A DNA stretch of 64,000 bases, taken from Corythucha ciliata (lineage: Eukaryota > Arthropoda > Insecta > Hemiptera > Tingidae). The notes beneath the pieces are model-generated. The model had not been told where the DNA came from. It did not search any database and was given only the letters and a program-made list of their open reading frames with translations. Shown here one piece after another: positions 35,901-47,900 of this stretch. Numbering within the stretch: position 1 is the stretch's first letter; every line of letters starts with the position of its first letter. The position numbers and the translations under genes are program-made. The DNA lies in assembly GCA_038030265.1 (NCBI GenBank), contig CM075939.1:53859253-53923252 (forward strand), in the 5' to 3' direction.

Positions 35901-38900
35901 ACGAAATAAATAACCTTTTTGAGAATAAAGTATTTTTCTGTTTCGGAGGCAATGTCGCTACAGTTGACCATTAAGCACTTCTGAGCTTCACTTTGAATAG
36001 TGGATACGACTTGATTAAATCCCCCATCTTCTCATCGAAACCATCGTTACTTCTACATGGCAAACGGCTGAGTCCATCCACTTTTCCAAAGTTCCTAGTT
36101 GAAATGAACTCGACGGTGTACGTATAATTGGTGAGTAAAAGTGCCCATCTTTGCAATCGATTAGAAGTTGCAACTGGAACACCTTTCCTAGATCCGAAAA
36201 TGGTTACTAGAGGTTTATGATCCGTTTGAAGAATAAAAGTTCTGCCTAAAATATAAGGCTTGAACTTTTTAACGGCATATATGATCGCCAAAGCCTCTCG
36301 TTCTATTTGAGAATAATTGGTTTCAGCAGGCGTCAAAGTCTTAGAGCCATACGCGATAGGACGTTCACTCCCATCGGAAAATCTGTGCAATAAACTACAG
36401 CCAATTCCTACCGTAGACGCGTCGGCTGCGACTACCAGGGGAAGATCAGGTGAATAATGAACGAGAATTGGGGCTGATATTAATGCGCCCTTCAGCATCC
36501 TGAACGCGTTTTCGCAAGCAGTCGACCATATCCAGGAAACATTTTTTCTCCGTAAGCAGTTAAGAGGATGACATATGTTCGAATAGTTCTTGATAAATTT
36601 TGAGAAAAAATTTACCATTCCTAGAAAAGACTCCAACTGTTTCAAATTCTCAGGGGCAGGCATATCGAGAACCGCTTGGACTTTTTCTGGAAGTGTATGT
36701 AGTCCAGCTTTGGATATTTTGTGGCCTAAATAAGTCACCGACGGCTGTAGAAATTTAAATTTATCCTTTTTAACCCTGAATCCGTATTCTTCAATTCGTT
36801 TCAAAACTTCTGACAAATTTTTTAAATGTTCCAAGTCATTTTTTCCTGTAACTATAATATCGTCCAAAAAGCAACAAGTATTTGGCACATTTTGTAGCAT
36901 GTTCGCCATTGCTCTTTGGAAAATAGATGGAGCAGGAGCAACGCCGAAACAAAGTCTAGTATATTGGAAAAGACCTTGGTTGGTATTTATGACGAGCAAG
37001 TTTTTACTTTCTTCATCGACCGGTATAGAAAGGTAGGCGTCGGATAAGTCGAGAACGGAAAACTTTTCTCCATTTTGTAATTTTGAGAATATTTCATCCG
37101 GTGTTGGTAGTGGATAAGTTTGAGGTTCTAGAGCTTGGTTTAACCCAGTGGAAAAATCAGCGCACAGTCTAATTTTTCCTGTCGGTTTTCTAACAATGAC
37201 GCAAGGAGCGGCCCAAGACGACGTTTCAATTGGTTTGAGAATTCCCGACGACACTAATCTCCCTATTTCTTCATTTACAGCGTCTCTCAGGGCGTAAGGA
37301 ACAGGCCTAGCCTTACGAAATGTTGGTGAAACTCCAGGTTTAAGGGGAAGAGAGGCCAAAACTTTGCTACAATGGCCAAATTGTTAATCAAAAACGTTGC
37401 GATGTTTGACGAGCATTGAATCTATATCGAGAGGACGAATCGATGGAAGATGGGGCGAAACTTGCAATACGCCTAGGCCTCTTGTAAGCATTTCTATCGA
37501 ATGGGAACTGATTTTGAGAGCAAATATCCAATCTCTTCCTAATAAATCGTGATGCTCACCCTTGACGACGTATAGCAATAGGACCTTTTGTAAGTTTTTG
37601 AATCGAACATTCACCAATTCTTCACCGAGTACTGGAATACGGTGACCACTGTAGGAAACAAACGACTTTCTTGGTGGTTTGAGGGTTGTCTCAGTTTTCA
37701 GAAATGACCACGTCTTTTCGGTAATGATAGTAACTGGACTACTCGTGTCAAGAATCAGGCTAACGTTCCTTGAATTAATAGTGACCGGAATTATAATTGC
37801 TTCGCCTGACTTGCTGGTATTTAACGCGAGTAAGTCAAGAGAATTCAAAGAATTTTCGTTGATCTCCCTGACTCTAGAATTTTGCCCTTTCTCCGCAGAC
37901 CGACATACTTTGGAAATGTGGCCAAGACGCCCACAGTTATTACATTTTGCGTCTTTGAACTTGCATGTTTTCCTCATGTGCTGCCCTCCACAAGAGAAAC
38001 AACGTCCGAATTTTGAAAAATTAACGGGAGAAACATCTTCGGTGTCAGAATTGTGGTTGTTTTCCGGGGTAAACACGATTTCAAGAGTTTTGCTAGCCTC
38101 TAGTAGCTCATGGAAAGACAAGTAATCTTTCTGAAGCAGAACGGATCGAATCTTACGGTCTGAAACACCCATTATGAATGCGGTAATTAACGCTTCTTGA
38201 TAGAAGTCACTGGGAAAATCACAAAACGAAGAACTTTCTTTGAGCCGATTGGCAAAATCGTTCAAAGCCTCGTCCTGTTGTTTCATCGAAAAAAAAAGTA
38301 CTCTTTCGCAAGTTTTTAGACGCAGTGGTTTGAAATGTATAGAAAGTAATTCAAACAGCTCGGAACAAGAATAATCTTCGATATTTTTCGGTTTACACAA
38401 ATTAACTAAAATACTCAAAACCGAGAACTCCAAATGCCCAACTAGCAAACATCTTTTTGTTACCTCGTCTTGAATTTGAGAGAGCCGCAGTGCAGTGGAG
38501 AATTTCAAGTACCACACGTCCAAGTCGCATGTCTTAGGATCGAAATTTTCGCATTTGATCGTAATATGGTGACTGCTTCTTTGTGACTCATTAAACCAAT
38601 TGCTAGTGTTCTGTGGCGTCGAGCAATAGTCGCTGACCTGCCGATCTTTCTTTTTCGGCATCAGACTCAACAGCTTTTATCCTCGTCGTCAGTAATGTGT
38701 ACGAGAAGATTACGGAACAGAACGAATACTTTTTTATTTCGAAAGCTCATTTAAACAACAATCATATGACTGGCTACATCAGATTCAAGATTCAAATTTT
38801 GAAGTCCAAATTCAAAGCATGAAGTCATGTACGGGTGTTTCAACACTATCGTGTCCTGCCCCTCCCCCTCTCACGACTGCGTCGCCCCTATCACTTTCAG

Positions 38901-41900
38901 GGCAATCTCGATAGTCTTGAATTACCTTCTAAGAAGCGGTCAAAAATTCACAGGTGTGCATCGGCGGTGGAGGCGCGTGTCTCAACTCACAACCATCGCA
39001 TCGTGAAAGAAGTTTTGTCGAAGGCCTTTTAAAATGTGAAACCATCTGTCGCAGGGCGTTTCCCTTCTCCTCTTCACATATTGCATTATTCGTATTTGTG
39101 TAAAAGATACGGCAGATGTGGAATGATTAGGTTTAAGTAAAGGAGGTGCAGGGGGACAAGACATTATTTCCTTTTTCGGGTGGTTGAAAGCTTCCATTCT
39201 TCTCATCCACCCACACCTCACCATTTTCAGGAGGTTTTTCTAACGAGGTCAATATTCTCCTTGTGTGTCGTACTCTTTTCGTTTTTCTCCTCCCTGAAAT
39301 TTAATTCGTATTCGCGTCCCTCTTTTGTATACGTACAAAACATCACAAAGCAACCCTCCTCCTTTTTTTCTAAAACGGTAAATCCCTCCGATTACCACCC
39401 CACCCCTCCGCCCAACAAAACTACACACTCACACACCATCACGTCTATCCATAAGTTACCATCGCACGACTCAAATGTGGGGGCATTTTGTGCTTCTCTC
39501 TAATTTTAGAACTCTCCTCTCACATGCTTACGTGCCATCTGTTTTTTATTTTGTTCAAGGAAAGGGCTTTGTGAAAAAGCGAGGAAGAAAATTGTGGTGG
39601 TTGGAGGTGGGGAGGGGGCAGAGAAGAAAAATTTCAGACTGGAAACAATTATAGCGTATTATGGAAACTCATACAGCGCGAAATGGTAATGTCAGTCACG
39701 ACGCAAATTAAAGTATCGCTTTTTTTTTTCAGGATGTTCAACGGAGTGTTAATAAAACGCAAAATAGCTACATGAGGAAGGAAGGTTTTTTAAAAATATT
39801 TTCAGCCAAGGTTAAAACGAGGTAGCCTAATGATTTAGACACCTCAACCATCGTATTTTTCCCACACTGTGATGGTCCTCCAACAAATAAAACTGCAGAA
39901 ATGCATTCTTGGTATTCCGAGTCTTCGTAGGTATAGGCTTCAACTTCGAGTCTTTTGTTTTATTACTTTCGAAATAAAAAAGGAAAAAGTTATGTGAGTC
40001 ATCAAGTATTTACATTCCCACGTTAATATTCCCAGCCTCGGCAGGGGAAAAAAAAATTCAGTCGGTCAGGATTAGCTTTTTGTTTACAGACAAAATTGTA
40101 CTTGTCTTCCGTTTTTGAACTCTTGTTTAATTCATAAACTAATAGAATAAAATTCTGTCTCGTTATAAATAAATAGGAAAAAAAAAGCTGGGTCTCCACT
40201 GAGGACTGATGTTCCTCCTGGTTGACTATTTCATTCCTCTTCACCCTCATCCAGAAAAGGAATGTTTTGGTCCACAGAACAGAAACCCACCTGCTCTGAA
40301 ACTTCCTGGGTATCGAACACTTAGTGAATTACCTAAATAAAATACTCACTTTCACTCGAAATAATGAAAAGTTTAGCAGGAAGCAAGAAAATTTGAGTTT
40401 TCTTTCTGTATAGCACTTATATCAATGGGATTCGTTCATGCGTTACGACACTTTTTTTAACGTTTTTTTTTTTTGTATATCTTTAAATGGGAAGATGCAA
40501 GGCTTTATACGGTTCGCGTTATAGCGAGAGCGAAGCCACTCTCTTGTCTCACTCTGCGAAGGAGCCCCCCTATAGATTAATGACATTGATGAATAATAGC
40601 GTGAAAATTAGAAATTAAAAGTGTCTCCCCTTTTTCGTCTTTTTAAAAGGATGTGAGGTGTTGTGTATATTCGTCGTTCTCACTTCGTCGTTCATTGCTT
40701 TGACTGTGGGGTGGGGGGGGGGGTGATTAATGAAACGGATTCGCTTTCGCTTTTTTCTTTTTTTTTTACTTCGTGCTCTTGATCAGTAACCCTTCATCCT
40801 TCCTCGAACTCCTACCATGACCACCATGATGGTTGGATGGGCGGGAGGGTATCTGTGTTCTTAGAAACAGCAGTTTTGCCCTTCGATAGGCACGAATTGT
40901 GTGGTTGCGGTGGTGGGGCGGGGGGTGCAAAGTATCCTCGTGATCGGTTATGGTGAAAAACCGCCAGCCTGCACCATCCAGTATAACTTGGTTGGTTGAG
41001 AGGATACTAGAAGTCACGTTTAACGAACAGCGCTTGGGAAACGAAAAAAAAAAAAAAGTGTTGCAACTTGCTTTTAATCAATAACTTGTTGTAACGATAG
41101 CAGTGCCGTGATGGTGGAGGGAGGAAACCAGCATAATAAACTTGGAACTTATTAGGCCTAAAGATACGCTTCGAAACTTGTCACATTTAAAAAATATCAC
41201 ACAGAGTGAAACGTCACGTTTTATCGCTCCTGACCCGCAACATTCTCTTCATGCAGCTTTCAACATGTCAATGTTTCCTTTACTTTTCCTCTCTGTCTTA
41301 CAGGTATACGCCATCAAAGAAGTCGTGATGACAATTTTCTATTAATTTTTATTTTACAGCATCTCAAAGTCTTTGTCATCCCTAAACGCAGAAGACTCAA
41401 CGTTCGAATCGTGTTGCAATTGACTGTCGTTGACGGTGAGTGGTGGGGTCCGCGTTTTTATATTCGACGATGAACTCATGAATTCACGTGCTTCGTGCTA
41501 CACTGCCTCGCTAAAAACTATTACCCGTTTTATTTTTCCCATAGCGTTATTGTTACATTGATCGGCAGTGATACAGTAGTTAGCCCACTTTTTATAAGCC
41601 AAAAACGCCCTCGGATCAGAGCTTGCCATGTTATGTCAATGTCATGAGTGGCACGGGTCCGCGGCTACATTGATATAGCACTGGCTAGTGAGTTTCTGTA
41701 TGGTGTTCGTTCACAGTTTGCGAGCAAGCGCAATCTGGAGCGAATTGGCGTTTTTATCAATTTTAGCTGCTAATGAGCGCTTCTTTTAGATTTTAGCCGT
41801 GAATGATAGCTGGGTTGTCTCCGTTTTAGCAGAATTTCATACATTCATCCGCGAATAAGCGTTTCTTCTCAATTCGTAGCCATGAATTAGCCCTTTTCTC

Positions 41901-44900
41901 AATCGTTCCCGCGAATTATAGGTTGGCCCTATTGTTTTTACTCGCGAATTTGTGATTTTATAAACTTTTTACTATAATTTTGCAGGTTTTCCCCTATTTT
42001 AGACACGAATGTTAGCGCTTTCTAAACTTTTTACCGCGTATTAGCCCCAAGATTAGCCCATTAGTGCGCCTTCTTAATTTTATTCACGTAATAAGGGCCT
42101 TTAGAAACTTGGGGTTTGAATATTTCCTCTATTTTAGCCGTAAAGTTGCCTTCAGATACCTCGAATTTGGGGATTTTTTTTGCTAACGCAAGTGGCAAAT
42201 GAGCCCTTATTTTCAATATAAGCCGCAATTCAGCGCTTTGAAACCCAAAAATCCCTACATTTTCAATTTTAATCTTTTCAGGAGTTCCCTCCCGGGTAGG
42301 CCCCCTCGGAGGTTCCGGGGGTGGCCCAGAGCGGTACAGTTTCTTCGCTAACGCGCAAACCCGATTAGGCTCTTTTGAAAACCAAACATAGTAATTTCGG
42401 CTATTTTAAACCCAAACTTCGCTATTTCAAAACCAAATTTAGTGCATTCGGCCTGTTCAAATACAAATTTAGGTATTTTGGCTCTTTCAAACACAAAATA
42501 TTGTGTGACTCGATCTTATCATCCCCGATTTCACGCACATGCGGTCTTTGAAAACCAAGATTTTGCTCCTACGAAGCCTAATTTTACATATTTTTGCTAT
42601 TTCAAACACCAAATTCACATATTTTGCACTCTTTACACAACCAAATTTTGTGACTTTAGCTCTGCTTCGTATGCCTTTCAAATACGGAATTTCGTGGGTT
42701 TTGCTATTTCAAAACAAATTTCGCGTACTTTTGCTCTTCTACCCCCCTATTTTGAGGCCCCCAAACTATCGTCTGGCTCCTTTAAACCATATTTCTGTTG
42801 ATTCAGCCCTCTTATAATCCAAATTTTAGGGATTTCCTCTGTTCCAAACGTAAAATTTTGCGGGTTTAGCTCTTTTCAAACCTCAATTTCACGGACATTC
42901 GCGCTTTCAAAACCAAACTTCTTTGATTTGGCTCCTTCAAAACCAATTTTCCAGGATTTTTACTATTCCACGTATTCACGCCGCACTTTTTATAATCAGT
43001 TTCGCAAGTTTGGCCTGCTTGATATAAACTGATTTTGCTCTATTAAATTACTTTAGGTAATCAATTAATTATTTGAGTAACACATTCTTTAATTGTGGGT
43101 GGGGGGGGACATTGTGAGGCAACATCCATTGATAGCGTAACGTCTACGTTCAGACAGGGTTATTGTGAGCTCGCGGCTGTAAGGTTTCGTTCAACCGGAA
43201 TTATTGTAGTTGGCGTCGACCGCCCACCTTCGGGTGATTTCGATCTGTTCTTAGAACTCACGGAGAACGCATTCTCGGTTGTTGTTTTCTGAGGACTTCA
43301 ACGTCCACTTCCAGTTATAGAGAGGGCGTCTGTTGAGTCGCTCGACTCATTGAGTTAATAATGTCGTTTGGTTTTTCGTCATTAATCACGGAGCCGACTT
43401 TTGGGAATAACTGCCTGGACAATGTCTAAGTGGACAATTCAATTGCCCTAGGGTTGGAGACCCTTAGCCCGGCGATTTCAGATCACCGGGCTCAGATGGG
43501 TGAGGGGGGGGGATCACGTTGTTGAGAGAGACTCTTTGACGAGGGTTAAGCCTATTACTGACAGTGGCAACTTGGTGCTCCGGGGTCTGTTGGAAGAGTG
43601 TGACTGATCTTTTCTTTTTGAGGAGTGTGACGTCGACGCAAAGTGGAATGTTTTCGTGCAGTGCTTTTTGCTACTTGTTGATCTTGCTTTTTCATGGAGG
43701 ATTCGTAGAGCTGGGGCCAAGGCATCCGCACGAGTGAATAAATGGTATACTGATGATCTTGGAGCCTTCAAAGTGAAGCTTGTTAGGGTGAGCAACGTGT
43801 ACGACTGCACCAAAATGGAAGAATACGTGGAGAATCCGTCAAATTTGAGCCAACTTCGTCGGAGCGGACTCGTTCCATAATTGAAGACCTAAAAAAACTC
43901 CTGGAGTTTTGACTGTTTTGGACTTAGCACAGTCATTTGTAAGCGGGTAGGTGACCTTATTATCAACGAGAGCTTGGAAAAATGTGTTTCCTGATTGCCT
44001 GAAACTCGGAGTTGTGGCGCAATTTTGAAGAGGGGAGACCGGGATGATCCTGGAAATTATAGACTCATTTCTATTCTGCCGGTGTTCTCAAAAGTGTTGG
44101 AGGTCGTAACGACGCGGCAAATTGTGGAGTACTTTGAGTCGAACGGGCTGTTTAGTGGTTCCCAATTTGGCTTTCGTCGAAGTCTATCCACTACAGACGG
44201 GTTTTTTTGCGCGGTCGTCTGGGCACACCTCCGGCGCGTGTGGTGATCGTCTTCCACTGGAATTTGAAGAGGCAGAACCTTATTGTCAGGACACAAATTT
44301 AGCACAGAATCTTAATGTACGTGTCTAGCACGTTCTTAGGGCGCCCAAGAATTCTCGGAAAGAAGGCCGTAGGGCACCGATCAGATAGCTTTGAAGTCCG
44401 CACTGCGCCACTCTTGAGTATCCTAGAGAAAATCGGCTAAAACTTAACGATCCCGCGAACGGCTTATTTTTTGACAAAGGAATGTGGCTACATCTTCTGA
44501 AGATGGTGCCTAATAGTTTTTAAATTTTAGTCATCTCTGTGGCATAATTCGTGCTTTGTGTGAGGTGCCCACAACTGGCCTTCACGGTAGCGATGTGAGT
44601 TGGCCTATTATGAATCGGCTTGATGCGGTAGTTATACGGATTATCGAGGAGCAGCGCTTACGTATTGTTTTCTGAGTTACGATGCACAGCTCTGGGTGCT
44701 TCTGATGTAAAATTGTGATGTAATAAACACCTAGAAATCGAAAATCCGGTTGATTATTTGACACGACGCCTCTACCTTTCCTTTACACCAAGTCTTATTT
44801 ATTTTGCATTTTGCTCTCTCCTCGAGCGCGCCTCTTTTTTTGCAAATCATACTCATAACGACGCCATGCAAAACACTTCCCCACTGCCCACTTCATCTGT

Positions 44901-47900
44901 TCTGGGCGGCCCGCGTTCCGCGTTTTTTTGTTTTTTTTTTGTCTTACTCCAATTGTTCAACCTACTCTTTCAAAACGCCCGCACCTCTCACTAATGCTTG
45001 AAAGTGTCCTGTGGACCCCCCCCCCCCCATCAATTCCAATTGTAAATTTTCGCAATCTCGTAATTTCCATCCTTCACAACGGTATTAATTTCAGATTGAA
45101 ATGATACGCACTATCTTTGTGATTTAGGGGGTGATTGTATGTTAATTCCTGTTTATAAAGATATCACTTTCTATCGTTGATGTAAATCACAGCCGCCCTT
45201 TAGGCGATAAGGGAAGCACGTACAAAAATAATTATTTTTTGTTAATTGTCGGTCATTATTTATTATTTTGTATTTTTAATTATTATTTTCACGCCGCGTG
45301 ACTCGGCCAATAAACATCCTGGTAATTTTAACAACTCTCTCTCTTTATGGTAGTCTCCTTTTTTGTCCGCACAGAGGATTTATATACGGAAAATATCACG
45401 TACCGTGGACTCGGGTGACGTCCAAAGAAGACGGGACAAAAAAGAATAGAACAACTGTGTAAATATTTTTTTTCATCAAGGACAAATTCCTTTTGGTATC
45501 TAGTTTGGGTACAGGTGTTGAAAAAGTGCGAGGGAAAGGGGGGGAGGTGTAAATTGTTTCCTCAAGGAAAAACAGTCATCCGATATAGTAGTACTGAAGA
45601 CAAGAAATCATGAAAATAAATACCCTCTCTAGCACCGGCTTGGAAAAGTAATTTATGGTTGTGCGCTCCCTCGCAATATTGAGCAATGATATACACGTAT
45701 TCTAAATGGAGGCGTACGAAGGAGAGAGAGAGAGAATGAGAGTGAAAAAAGGAGGGCTGGAAATGAAAGAGACATTAGGAAAATAAGGAGGTGACCTGTT
45801 CTAATGTTATGGGCTATGGGAATCATGGGAATTGAATTAGGTAATACAAGAACAGGAGCTATGATTAAAACTTTAAATTAAACAAAAATTGGAAGAAGTG
45901 AAGAAATATTGGTAGAAAATGGATCCGAGGGCGAACGTTCTCTTGTTTAAAACAAAAACAAAAATGCGTGACACCCGGAATCGAATTATCGTTTTCTCTT
46001 GGATAGAACCATCAACAAAATTTGTTTGAAAAAAACAAAAAAACAGGCCTTCCGTCATCGAGTAAAGGAAAATATTGTAGGATGGGAAGGGGGAAAACGT
46101 GAAGGAATTTCATTCATTTATTGAGTCACAAACGGGCGGATGTTTGTCGATTCTATAAATACAATTTTTCTGTCCTTCGTGGTAGCGGGGTGGTGGGGAG
46201 GGGAATGGTCGGATGATTGTAAATCGAAAGGGAACGTTATTGTAGCACTTTGAACGTGAATTCTTGCTGAGTTTCAACAACAGGAAGATACAGGGGGTAC
46301 GAAATACGTGATTTTATTGAACGTGACGCAGTAGGATTCAACTATAGATGAAATTGGAGCGCAGGCGGGTTTTAAAATGATTGCGGAATAATGCAGGGGG
46401 GGGGGCAGTATTTCCCTCGGGGTAGTGACTGTTGATAGCAGAAACTTGATCAAGAGCTGGAGGAATGGCCCAGCAAGAGAACCTGCAAATAAATAACTCT
46501 TAAATCGGTGCTAGAAATCATCAATTTGACAGGGTTTTTATCTGTCAAAAACTATAATAAATATCTACTGAAAAACTGTCTTATCAGCCTTCCATTCTGG
46601 ATTTTCTGTCCAAAAACTGACAGTAGCGTTAATTTAGGCCTTTAAACTGCACCCATCCAGTCCTGGAATCCTTCCATCTTGAAGGCCCGTCAACTTATAA
46701 TCCTCAAAAACAAGCGTGTAGCCGAAAGCCGACTCAGGCCAGATGTCAGGAAAAAGCAGCTTATCTGAGAAGAGATTGCTATTTCCCTTAGCTGATCATT
46801 CTTCCGTTTAGTGTTGCTGAGTCACGCCGACGACCCTTTGAAAACGTCGTCTGATAGAAAATAACGTATTGATTTAATTGAATCAGACGACTGAGATATT
46901 GCCCCCCTCATTCCAGGGGAACCAAAATACAGCCCCCGACCCCTAATCCTGAGAACTTGTCATCGCATTTAAACGGGAAACATTTTATAAATCGTCATCG
47001 TCAACGACCGAGGGCGCGGTAACACGCGTCCAAATAATTTTCTCAACTTGCTCCCTTGAGATAGTGGATTATAGGATGCGTTGAGGTCCATCTGTTACAC
47101 ACAAAAAGTTCCCCTCTTTGTCAAACCGGACAATAATTTTATTCCATTAAAAAGAGTACTATCTGTTCGGTGGAATTCAATTTCGAACACACTTTTTATG
47201 ACGGGGCTGGTGGGTGGGGGGAAGGCATCACGAAAAGTCTGGACGCCTCTTTTTGTCTGTGAACCGACATTTATATAGAGCCAAGAAAAGAGACTTTCAT
47301 TATTCTCAATTTATTTTGTTGTCTTTTTGTTTGTTTTTTTTTCAATTTGCAATAAACAATAATAATATCGTGACGCGAGCCGAAGATCATTGAACTCTCT
47401 CCGTTCGAATGGACTTCCATTTTAAATCGGAGCGTATATATACACACATAAAGCAGCAAAGCTCCTTCACTAGTTTAAGTTATGTGGGAGAGAAAAAGAA
47501 AAGAAAAAAAAAAGTTAGAATTATTCCGGATGAATCATTTCCGTGCTTGCGTATTTTTCCCACGATCCCCCTCCACTTTTTCCCCTCCCCTTCTTTCTTC
47601 ACGCTTGGGACACTTTCCATGCGTACTAATGATTTATTATGAGGAACCCGAGATGGAAGAATTAATGAAAAGAAAGAAGGGAGAGAGAGAGAGAGAGTGA
47701 GAAAAAAATTCAAGAATGGAACTGGAAGAAGTTGGTGGAATGCGATGACGTGGGGGTATTTAGTTGTGGTCATCGAAGCCTTTTCCAGCCGCCCCCCCCC
47801 CCTTCAACGATTCTAAATTGCTTAACGTAATCGATTAATTTTAGTGAGAAGGAAAAGGGCAGTGATATACGACCGTGACGACAGCAGAGGTCTTGAAGGG

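Larger units (their letters stand above)
34516..35971 (-). pseudogene. Gypsy integrase segment, split by an insertion
   Basis: The linker part at about 35815-35971 ends in DLKPYFIKKDALS. It is separated from the rest by foreign sequence (about 35478-35812). The rest, 34516-35477, starts LIWGLRTVIP and has the zinc-binding H-x3-H...C-x2-C (LHRSH ... KCEAC), the catalytic triad in VHIDFAGPF, LVSDNGPAF and NGQVEKY, and a C-terminal basic region followed by an acidic run of Glu. The core motifs are intact, so the domain was functional until the insertion and the frame change upstream. Confidence 0.88.
34435..38781 (-). mobile_element. Complete Ty3/gypsy LTR retrotransposon with 89-bp LTRs (disabled)
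   Basis: Length 4347 bp including two 89-bp LTRs that differ at one base by eye, flanked by the duplication GATTC/GATTC. On the minus strand: 5' LTR 38693-38781, one base, primer binding site 38679-38691, gag-protease 37384-38670, reverse transcriptase-RNase H 35971-37383, integrase 34516-35971 (interrupted), polypurine tract 34524-34540, 3' LTR 34435-34523. The pol stop codon TAG lies inside the 3' LTR. Lesions: an in-frame TAA before RT, a frame change before integrase, and an insertion of about 335 bp that contains type A minisatellite inside integrase. Domain order (PR-RT-RH-IN) is that of gypsy elements; there is no env. Near-identical LTRs suggest fairly recent insertion into Drak intron 1, in the same orientation as Drak. 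Confidence 0.93.

Noticed and set aside
42442..42817. Overlapping plus-strand open frames of 92-119 codons
   Set aside because: Translation of type B minisatellite in minus orientation; repeated phrases follow the 30-bp unit.
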